Assembly: GCA_020631935.1 (NCBI GenBank)
Contig: JACKGP010000007.1
Location: forward strand, 1 to 21,533
Source of the DNA: Candidatus Nomurabacteria bacterium
GTDB taxonomy: Bacteria > Patescibacteriota > Saccharimonadia > Saccharimonadales > Saccharimonadaceae
DNA: 21,533 nucleotides
Direction of reading: 5' to 3'
Notes under the pieces: model-generated
What the model was told of the DNA's origin: nothing
Seen by the model: only the letters and a program-made list of their open reading frames with translations
Database searches by the model: none
Shown here: one piece after another, positions 12,120 through 16,989 of the stretch
Layout of the letters: each line of letters starts with the position of its first letter
Numbering within the stretch: position 1 is the first letter of the stretch
Translations under genes and position numbers: made by a program

Positions 12120-12277
12120 GTCCCGAAAACCCCCACACCTTTTGCAACTTCTTTGGGAAATCTCGGCGGGGGAAATCTCAAAAAATGGAAAGGTGTGGGG
12201 GTGTTTCTGGCAGGCGCGGGCGCACGGGTCAGGTATTTGCGCTAAAATAGGTTCGAGCGCGGGCGTAGAATCGCGCC
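12120..12277 (+). repeat. Right-end repeat B' (attR arm), inverted copy at 7713-7871
   Basis: 157 of 159 aligned positions match the reverse complement of 7713-7871. Inside are a direct repeat of GGGAAATCTC (12155-12164 and 12170-12179, 15-bp period) and a flanking 14-bp perfect inverted repeat (12129-12142 with 12189-12202). Near the core the sequence is markedly GC-rich. Together with 42 bases after fic and 34 bases before the pilin gene, it fills the gene-free stretch 12078-12345. Confidence 0.93.
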
Positions 12278-12311
12278 ATGCAAATACCCCACGAGTGTGG
12301 GGTATTTGCAT
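12278..12311. terminator. 34-bp palindrome, probable original terminator of tRNA-Ser(UGA)
   Basis: ATGCAAATACCCCAC (12278-12292) pairs perfectly with 12297-12311 around a 4-base loop. It begins exactly at the right end of the element, so before integration it lay directly after tRNA-Ser. No long T tract follows on either strand. It may also end the leftward pilin gene at 12346. Confidence 0.6.
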
Positions 12312-12345
12312 AGAGAAAATAAATTGAATTAGCGGAGGGCTATTA

Positions 12346-12741
12346 CTAAACGTTGGTTCCACCTGTGCCGCCGCCTGTGAATGCGCCAAGCACGAAGTTT
12401 ATAATGGCGTACGAAAGAAGTGCTATAACTACACCAACAATTGCGTACAGGATTGTATTTTTCGCTGCCGTAACATTTGCCGAGTTGCCTCCGCTAATAA
12501 CGTATCGCAGACCGCCGATTATGATCATTATTACAGAGATAGCTCCGAGTATGAATAGTAAAACGTTCGTTATGGTAGAAAAGACGCCTGCATTACCAAA
12601 CAATTCAGCTGTTTGCCCTTCTCCGCGTGCCGAGTCGGCGCCGCTTTGCATTGGGGCTTTTGCTAAAACTGCAGCTGGAGTTAAGGCCACGGCAAATGCG
12701 ACTAAAAGAGCTGGAACGAAGTTTTTTGCGAGATTTTTCAT
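12346..12741 (-). CDS. VirB2-like pilin/T4SS_pilin family protein, isolated paralog
   Basis: A 131-residue protein with a signal peptide ending PAAVLA-KAP, a polar Cys-free loop (QSGADSARGEGQTAELFGN) and the two-helix core with the turn LRYVISGGNSANVTAAKNTI. A Gly/Thr-rich tail (FTGGGTGGTNV) is unique to this copy. It is closest to the array members at 3503 and 3999 but lies about 8 kb away; before the element inserted the distance was only about 2 kb. AAGGAAG stands six bases before the ATG, and a good promoter is present. It is probably a pilus subunit expressed independently of the array. Confidence 0.7.
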   Translation of the reverse strand: MKNLAKNFVPALLVAFAVALTPAAVLAKAPMQSGADSARGEGQTAELFGNAGVFSTITNVLLFILGAISVIMIIIGGLRYVISGGNSANVTAAKNTILYAIVGVVIALLSYAIINFVLGAFTGGGTGGTNV

Positions 12742-12780
12742 TCAATCTTCCTTTGTAAATTACTAGGTTTTTCATAATTA

Positions 12781-12808
12781 ACTATAGCAAATTTATGGCA
12801 AATGTCTA
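12781..12808 (-). promoter_or_regulatory. Predicted promoter of the isolated pilin gene
   Basis: On the minus strand TAGACA (12808-12803), a 16-base spacer and TATAGT (12786-12781). Both boxes match 5/6. Transcription would start near 12774, giving a leader of about 33 bases with a Shine-Dalgarno. Confidence 0.5.
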
Positions 12809-12878
12809 TTATCCGCCCCTGTATTGTGGTACAATTTATCAAGCCGAAGCTTTGTAGAAGTGCGAAGCCTCAGTTCAT

Positions 12879-12971
12879 GGAGGAGTACCCAAGTGGCTGA
12901 AGGGGACGGTTTGCTAAATCGTTAGTACGGGGAAACCTGTAGCGGGAGTTCGAATCTCCCCTCCTCCGCCA
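12879..12971 (+). tRNA. tRNA-Ser (anticodon GCU)
   Basis: The acceptor GGAGGAG pairs with CTCCTCC (12961-12967), then G and encoded CCA. The anticodon loop contains GCT. A long variable arm and the T-loop GTTCGAATC are present. It follows a TACAAT (12830-12835) that may be its -10 box. It is not interrupted by the element, although its 3' end (CTCCTCCGCCA) resembles the integration target. Confidence 0.96.
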
Positions 12972-12981
12972 AGAGAAAATA

Positions 12982-13004
12982 GAGTCCATTCGGGCTCGTT
13001 TTTT
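12982..13004 (+). terminator. Terminator of tRNA-Ser(GCU)
   Basis: A 6-bp stem (12982-12987 with 12992-12997, one G-T pair) with the loop ATTC, followed by G and six T residues. It lies 10 bases after the tRNA. Confidence 0.75.
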
Positions 13005-13047
13005 GTTTCGAGGTGTGCGCCTGTAGTGTGTCGCCGTCACTACTCAT

Positions 13048-13055
13048 GCTATACT
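13048..13055 (+). promoter_or_regulatory. Extended -10 promoter of the membrane protein gene at 13062
   Basis: TGC followed by TATACT (13050-13055) ends six bases before ATG 13062. The message would begin at or next to the A of the start codon, that is, leaderless. Confidence 0.5.
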
Positions 13056-13061
13056 ATTTTT

Positions 13062-13664
13062 ATGCAACCAGATAGCAGTAATGATCAGGACATTAATATA
13101 CCCACTACTGGAGTCGAGCCGGTGGAGTTTGGTGCCGTCGCAGTAGATAGCACTTTGCAGCAGGATGAGCCAGTAGAGTCACAAGACGGCCCAGCCAATC
13201 GCCCAGAGGTTGATACTGTGCAGTGGCAGGCAGCAGAGTATAGTCAGTATGCAAAGCAGCCTATTTGGTATGTTGGATTTGGTGTAGTTGTGGTAGCGCT
13301 TATAGCGGTTGCGTTACTGATGAGTGCTTGGACTTTCGCCGTATTGATACCAGTGATGGCTGCTGCCCTACTGGTTTATGCTCATCGTCCACCGGCTATA
13401 GTGAATTACACTGCAGGCCAACAGGGTCTGACCATAAATGGCAAGCTTCACCCCCTCGGCGAGTTTCGTGCCTTTGGTGTTCGCCAAGAGGGTGACAACA
13501 ACCTACTGATGTTAATACCGGTAAAGAGGTTTAGGCCTGGTGTTGTGGTGAATTTTCCGCGTGAAGTTGGCGAGCAGCTAGTTGATTCTTTGGGTGCATA
13601 TTTGCCAATGCAAGAGGTTCCAGCGGATTTCTTCGATCGTTTAATTCGCAAGCTCAATATCTAG
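13062..13664 (+). CDS. Conserved hypothetical membrane protein
   Basis: A 200-residue protein. Residues 1-65 are acidic and polar without hydrophobic segments. Two transmembrane helices follow as a tight hairpin (WYVGFGVVVVALIAVALL and WTFAVLIPVMAAALLVYA). The last 100 residues form a soluble beta-rich part (GLTINGKLHPLGEFRAFGV through VVNFPREVGEQLVDSLGAYLP) ending in an amphipathic helix. The plan, a membrane hairpin with a PH-like cytoplasmic tail, recurs in Patescibacteria proteins of unknown function; that comparison is from memory. The ATG at 13062 is preferred to the open frame from 13026 because the extended -10 box lies within that extension. It stands alone between two tRNA genes. 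Confidence 0.75.
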   Translation: MQPDSSNDQDINIPTTGVEPVEFGAVAVDSTLQQDEPVESQDGPANRPEVDTVQWQAAEYSQYAKQPIWYVGFGVVVVALIAVALLMSAWTFAVLIPVMAAALLVYAHRPPAIVNYTAGQQGLTINGKLHPLGEFRAFGVRQEGDNNLLMLIPVKRFRPGVVVNFPREVGEQLVDSLGAYLPMQEVPADFFDRLIRKLNI

Positions 13665-13781
13665 ATACTTGCAGCACTTACCTCTGTTGTGTTACACTTA
13701 TCTCTGTTCGCTTTTCTTTTTAAAGTGAAGGCACCTTATAGTTACACTACAGTGCTACGTTTAAAACGTAACGCTGTATAC

Positions 13782-13858
13782 GCACCCGTAGCTCAGCTGG
13801 ATAGAGCGTTGGCTTGCGGAGCCAAAGGTCATAGGTTCAAATCCTGTCGGGTGTACCA
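13782..13858 (+). tRNA. tRNA-Arg (anticodon GCG)
   Basis: The acceptor GCACCCG pairs with CGGGTGT (first pair G-T), followed by A and encoded CCA (13856-13858). The anticodon stem TTGGC/GCCAA holds the loop TTGCGGA. A D-arm GCTC...GAGC and T-loop GGTTCAAATCC complete a 77-base tRNA. Bacteria usually read CGN codons with A34 (inosine) tRNA-Arg; G34 here would read only CGC and CGU. Confidence 0.94.
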
Positions 13859-13875
13859 TAGTGAAATTACAGATT

Positions 13876-13898
13876 GAGACTGAATTACGTTCAGTCTC
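13876..13898 (+). terminator. Terminator of tRNA-Arg
   Basis: GAGACTGAA (13876-13884) pairs perfectly with TTCAGTCTC (13890-13898) around a 5-base loop. A T-rich run (CTTTAATATTTT) follows. Confidence 0.75.
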
Positions 13899-13968
13899 CT
13901 TTAATATTTTCGGACTACCTGCATATCGAATGAGAGGATCTCGTGTGGCATAGCCCTGGCTCGCTTGA

Positions 13969-13997
13969 TTGACACAGGCTTATGTTGTAACATAAGC
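13969..13997 (+). promoter_or_regulatory. Sortase promoter with palindromic operator
   Basis: A perfect TTGACA (13969-13974) is followed after 16 bases by CATAAG (13991-13996). A palindrome with 9-bp arms GCTTATGTT / AACATAAGC (13978-13986 and 13989-13997) fills the spacer and the -10 box. The start would be near 14003, about 70 bases before the sortase reading frame. Confidence 0.5.
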
Positions 13998-14071
13998 GTA
14001 TTATCTAATGATACAAATAATACAATAATAAACAGGCTTTAGTTACGTAGCCAAGAATGTAAAACACCAAT

Positions 14072-14739
14072 ATGGGGCTAAGGATAAAAAACAATTTCGA
14101 TGGAAAATAATTGCCCTACCGGTAATTTCACTGACGCTACTTCTTGGCGGACTTTATACGCTGGCAATCACGCTTAGTCCAGCGTTAACACCCATAGACA
14201 CTGAAGAGCTGGCTCGCCAGTTAGAGAAACCTCCAGATAGCAAGAAAAACTTTCTATATATTGAGAAAATCGGAGTAAAAGTACAGGTTAACGAAATAAT
14301 AAATGGCGATGAAGAGTCTGCATTTCTTGGCGGGTCAGCCCACAGGGCGCCAAAGAGCGGCAACCCGGAAAGCGGCAGTAATTTTGTAATAGCCGCACAC
14401 AGGTTTTCCTTAGGTGTAACGCCAGAAAATACCATTAAGCGCTCACCGCTTTATCATATTGAAAAATTAGAAATTGGAGATGAGTTTTATGTCGATTGGT
14501 CTGGAAAGAGGTACACCTATGACATATCTGAAATAAAGACGGTAAAGCCTACCGCCGTAGAGATAGAATACCCCACAAAAGACAATCGATTAACATTGTA
14601 TACCTGTAGCTTGGGGGGGGGCGATAAGGCGGATCGTGTAGTTGTGGTGGCTAAGCCAAAGGAAATCACTGCCTGGAGTGATGGCGGGCGAATCGCTTCC
14701 GCTTACTCGACAAAATTTGCTAGTGATACAAGGAGCTAG
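14072..14739 (+). CDS. Sortase family transpeptidase with an apparent -1 frameshift at the 5' end
   Basis: The frame from 14032 to TAG 14737-14739 encodes a short basic N-terminus, a membrane helix (IIALPVISLTLLLGGLYTLAI) and a sortase domain. Catalytic residues are all in frame: His in IAAHRF (codon 14398), Cys in LTLYTCSL (14605) and Arg in KADRVVVVAKP (14635). Sortases cut a C-terminal sorting signal outside the membrane and join the protein to a cell-surface amine. The frame has no ATG, GTG or TTG near its start. ATG 14072 is in the other frame, seven codons before the slippery heptamer A_AAA_AAC (14086-14092); a -1 slip there enters the sortase frame. Alternatives are a missing A in the A6 run (mutation, phase variation or sequencing error) or a rare start codon. 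A G9 tract follows the Cys codon. No sorting-signal substrate is seen in the window. Confidence 0.85.
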
Positions 14740-14771
14740 CACCGACAGCGACTTGTCTACAAAAATGACTG

Positions 14772-14829
14772 AACCCCCGGCGAACCGAAGCTCCAGCCAG
14801 GGGTTGTGTGGTGCTCGTCTTTGACGAGC
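14772..14829. terminator. Hairpins between the convergent sortase and SPFH-like genes
   Basis: GCTCGTC (14813-14819) pairs perfectly with GACGAGC (14823-14829) around TTT. Just before it, AACCCC and GGGGTT (14772-14777 and 14800-14805) form a longer, looser stem. There is no strong T tract, so terminator function is only probable. Confidence 0.5.
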
Positions 14830-14848
14830 TTGGATAATGTGCCGAACA

Positions 14849-15640
14849 CTAGGCCGAGTGCTTCCCTAGACTTTCTACGAAAGCTGGACCCTGGCGCTCT
14901 TCAGGTGCAAAGGTGCGGTTAAAGGCGTTGAGACGCCTAACCACAGCCCCGCATTCATTGCGAGTGTCCTCGAACAGGCTCTTGGCGCTAGCTCTCGAGT
15001 CTGGCGAGTAAAGGTCGATTGCGTCGAAAACTGGCAAGCCGTTGTTGTCGACCGGGAGTGTTCCCAGCAGTACGTCGACGGCGCGTAGTGTCCTCTTCTC
15101 GACCAGTTCTCCGAGGGTTGGGTTCTTCTCGTCATCACGTACCACGTCGTGGAGTGTGAATACAGAGCGGAACGCACTTTCCTCATCGTCTAGAACATGC
15201 CATTCGATTTCTAGATCGAAGTGGATATTCTTGCCATGAAAGACACCCCGACAGCTGGCTGTTTCGACCTGTAGTCGAGTACTCGCCACAACGATATCGT
15301 GAATGATCGGAATAATCATCACGCGATCGCCGGGATAGTAGACAATACGCTGGCCGCGCCTTTTACGCCACCACGGGTAGTGTACTGGCTTGCCGTACTT
15401 GACCCTGAAGCCGACCTCTCCCACCTCGATAACCTCGAGGTGGACCAGCTTCTTGTTGGCGATGAACCAAATGACACCACCAATTACCGCCAGTATACTA
15501 CTGAGCTTGATTACCTCAGAGTTTGCTCTGAAAGCCATCTTGACTCCAGAAACGTCAGGCAGTCCAGCTAGGATGCTGGTCGCAACAAGCGCAGCGGTTG
15601 CACTCATTACGACAATCTTTCCCTTGCTCGGTATGTTCAC
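14849..15640 (-). CDS. SPFH/band-7-like membrane protein
   Basis: A 263-residue protein with two N-terminal hydrophobic helices (VVMSATAALVATSILAGL and VIKLSSILAVIGGVIWFIA), then a beta-rich domain: VGEVGFRVKYGKPV, a basic patch WWRKRRGQR, YYPGDRVMIIPIIHDIVVAS and later HFDLEIEWHVLDD. The order matches the start of SPFH (stomatin/prohibitin/band 7) domains, which assemble into membrane rings. The usual long coiled coil after the domain is missing, so it is short for the family. The GTG start is set by a very strong AAGGAGGTG seven bases upstream. Base composition is higher than its neighbours: two 60-base lines counted by eye gave 53-57% GC, against about 43% in rlmH. That suggests recent acquisition or different codon choice. 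The family call is tentative. Confidence 0.6.
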   Translation of the reverse strand: MNIPSKGKIVVMSATAALVATSILAGLPDVSGVKMAFRANSEVIKLSSILAVIGGVIWFIANKKLVHLEVIEVGEVGFRVKYGKPVHYPWWRKRRGQRIVYYPGDRVMIIPIIHDIVVASTRLQVETASCRGVFHGKNIHFDLEIEWHVLDDEESAFRSVFTLHDVVRDDEKNPTLGELVEKRTLRAVDVLLGTLPVDNNGLPVFDAIDLYSPDSRASAKSLFEDTRNECGAVVRRLNAFNRTFAPEERQGPAFVESLGKHSA

Positions 15641-15734
15641 TGTGGTTCACCTCCTTCGGGATGTTGTAGGCCACAGATATCTTGAGCTTATCATGATTTC
15701 GAATAGCCTTAAAGCACATAGATAATAAATAGCC

Positions 15735-15740
15735 TATAAT
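15735..15740 (+). promoter_or_regulatory. -10 box of the HIT gene
   Basis: A perfect TATAAT ends six bases before ATG 15747, so transcription would begin at the start codon (leaderless). No clear -35 was found. Confidence 0.5.
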
Positions 15741-15746
15741 GTACAT

Positions 15747-16142
15747 ATGAAACCAAGTATTTTTACAAAGATTATCAACGGTGAAATACCAAGCCATAAG
15801 GTATACGAAGATGAAAAAACTCTAGCTTTTTTGGACATTCACCCTGTTCAGCCGGGGCACACACTGGTAATTCCTAAAAGCCAAGTCGAGTTTTTGTGGG
15901 ATCTAGAGAGCGATGATTATGCGGCAGTAATGGCAACGACTAAAGTGGTCGCTACCCGCCTACGCGATGTTTTTGGTGTTCCTTATGTAGGTGCAAAAGT
16001 AGAGGGTGTCGAGATTCCGCATGCTCATGTTCATCTAATTCCCTTCTCTGCAGCCGAGGAATATAAGGCAGTGGCCGACATGACCACAGAGCCCGATCAT
16101 GAATTTTTAGCCAGTATCGCTGAAAAAATACGCTTTCAATGA
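15747..16142 (+). CDS. HIT (histidine triad) family nucleotide hydrolase
   Basis: A 131-residue protein with the histidine triad HAHVHLIP (His92, His94, His96; preceded by VEIP) and the early motif FLDIHPVQPGHTLVIPK. These are the nucleotide-binding parts of the HINT/HIT branch, which hydrolyses AMP-linked substrates such as adenosine phosphoramidates in the cytoplasm. Length is normal for a single-domain HIT protein. The stop overlaps the rlmH start by four bases (ATGA at 16139-16142), so the two are translated together. The start codon directly follows a TATAAT box. Confidence 0.95.
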   Translation: MKPSIFTKIINGEIPSHKVYEDEKTLAFLDIHPVQPGHTLVIPKSQVEFLWDLESDDYAAVMATTKVVATRLRDVFGVPYVGAKVEGVEIPHAHVHLIPFSAAEEYKAVADMTTEPDHEFLASIAEKIRFQ

Positions 16143-16594
16143 TTAGAGTAGTTGCGGTTGGTAGAAAGCATGAGGACTGGGTTGAGCCCGGCATTTCTAG
16201 ATATGAAAAACGACTAAGGCAGCCATGGAATGTCAGATGGGATTTAGTGCCGCACTCATCACTACGAGAGGATTTGGCTCGCAGTCACGAATCTGAGGCG
16301 CTGCTGTCCCGACTAAATAGTGATGATTTTGTGATTCTTTTGGATGAAATCGGAAAAAGTCTAGACTCCCCTGCTCTATCAAATCTTATAGAAGATCAGT
16401 TTAACCACAGTAAAACACCTTGCTTTGTTGTTGGTGGCGCCTATGGCGTGGACGAGAGGTTGCATAAAAGGGCAGATATGGTGTTATCTCTATCAAAACT
16501 AGTGCTGCCGCATCAGCTAGTACGACTAGTGTTAATTGAGCAGATTTATCGTGCCGAACAGATAGCAAAAGGAAGCGATTATCACCATAAATAA
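16139..16594 (+). CDS. rlmH: 23S rRNA pseudouridine-1915 N3-methyltransferase RlmH
   Basis: A 151-residue SPOUT-fold protein. RlmH hallmarks appear in order: LLDEIGKSLDS (67-77), the SAM-binding knot FVVGGAYGVDERL (96-108), LSLSKLVLPHQLVR (116-129) and the C-terminal IYRAEQIAKGSDYHHK. The enzyme methylates pseudouridine 1915 in helix 69 of 23S rRNA, acting on assembled 70S ribosomes as a homodimer. Length matches the family (about 155 residues). It overlaps the HIT gene by four bases, a pairing that may simply reflect shared expression. Confidence 0.96.
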   Translation: MIRVVAVGRKHEDWVEPGISRYEKRLRQPWNVRWDLVPHSSLREDLARSHESEALLSRLNSDDFVILLDEIGKSLDSPALSNLIEDQFNHSKTPCFVVGGAYGVDERLHKRADMVLSLSKLVLPHQLVRLVLIEQIYRAEQIAKGSDYHHK

Positions 16595-16603
16595 AACACA
16601 TAC

Positions 16604-16632
16604 TTGACATAATACAAAGCTTATGCTAATAT
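16604..16632 (+). promoter_or_regulatory. Strong predicted promoter of the gene at 16672
   Basis: A perfect TTGACA (16604-16609), a 17-base spacer ending in TGC (extended -10), then TAATAT (16627-16632). This is among the best promoters in the window. Transcription would start near 16639. Confidence 0.65.
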
Positions 16633-16671
16633 GATGACTGTAATAAAATTTAAGTTTATAAAAATAAAAAC

Positions 16672-16989
16672 ATGTCATTATCCACCACAAAACTTACTTC
16701 AATCATGGTTGCTACCGTACTACTGATTGGTATCGTAGTGCACGAGGCCAAGGTAGACTCAATGCTGAAAGCAACAATCATACCTGTTGTCGCATTTACG
16801 GCCGAGCTTTCAATGAGTCTAATGCGCGGTGAAGCGCATACTCACGTACACTCAGTGTCACTAAAAGAGATTAGCAGTCAAACCACCCAGCTGTATAAGC
16901 GCAGATCATTAGCTGACAGGTATATGTCCAAGAAGAACCTGCGTGGTCGTCGACCAAATGAAGACTACAGCTTGTCGATTGCGGCCTAG
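16672..16989 (+). CDS. Small hypothetical membrane protein
   Basis: A 105-residue protein that is not recognised. It has a hydrophobic segment at residues 10-23 (SIMVATVLLIGIVV), a second at about 32-45 (LKATIIPVVAFTAEL), a His-rich stretch (EAHTHVHS) and a basic, polar C-terminal 45 residues (YKRRSLADRYMSKKNLRGRR). The leader of about 33 bases is A-rich, without a Shine-Dalgarno, but a near-consensus promoter precedes it, so strong expression is likely. Its TAG stop and the TAG of the convergent valS gene share the palindrome CTAG (16986-16989), and no terminator separates them. Confidence 0.65.
   Translation: MSLSTTKLTSIMVATVLLIGIVVHEAKVDSMLKATIIPVVAFTAELSMSLMRGEAHTHVHSVSLKEISSQTTQLYKRRSLADRYMSKKNLRGRRPNEDYSLSIAA

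Larger units (their letters stand above)
5911..12277. mobile_element. Integrated serine-recombinase element in tRNA-Ser(UGA), about 6.4 kb
   Basis: The left end joins tRNA-Ser at the core CGCC (5907-5910). The right end joins a chromosomal hairpin at another CGCC (12274-12277). Joining the right end to the left end gives a junction whose reverse complement is present intact at 7612-7871. The limits are therefore read from the sequence itself. Cargo: recombinase, methyltransferase, coiled-coil protein, a 174-aa protein, a Replic_Relax-like protein and Fic. The original empty site would have been tRNA-Ser followed directly by the hairpin at 12278-12311. The Replic_Relax-like gene and iteron-like repeats suggest a plasmid-like circular phase (inference). 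Confidence 0.85.

Noticed and set aside
12278..12311. The 34-bp palindrome as part of the mobile element.
   Set aside because: It begins just beyond the core CGCC and is absent from the internal attP copy, so it belongs to the chromosome.
13689..13877. Open frame of 62 codons overlapping tRNA-Arg.
   Set aside because: It reads through the tRNA (PVAQLDRALACGAKG is the familiar false translation of a tRNA), so it is not a gene.
14125..14140. CTG as the start codon of the sortase.
   Set aside because: CTG codons exist in the frame inside the membrane helix, but starting there would remove the basic anchor and half the helix, and no Shine-Dalgarno precedes them.
14032..14739. Sortase as a decayed pseudogene.
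   Set aside because: About 230 codons are uninterrupted and all three catalytic residues are kept in frame; only the start is abnormal, so a frameshift, phase variation or sequence error is more likely than decay.
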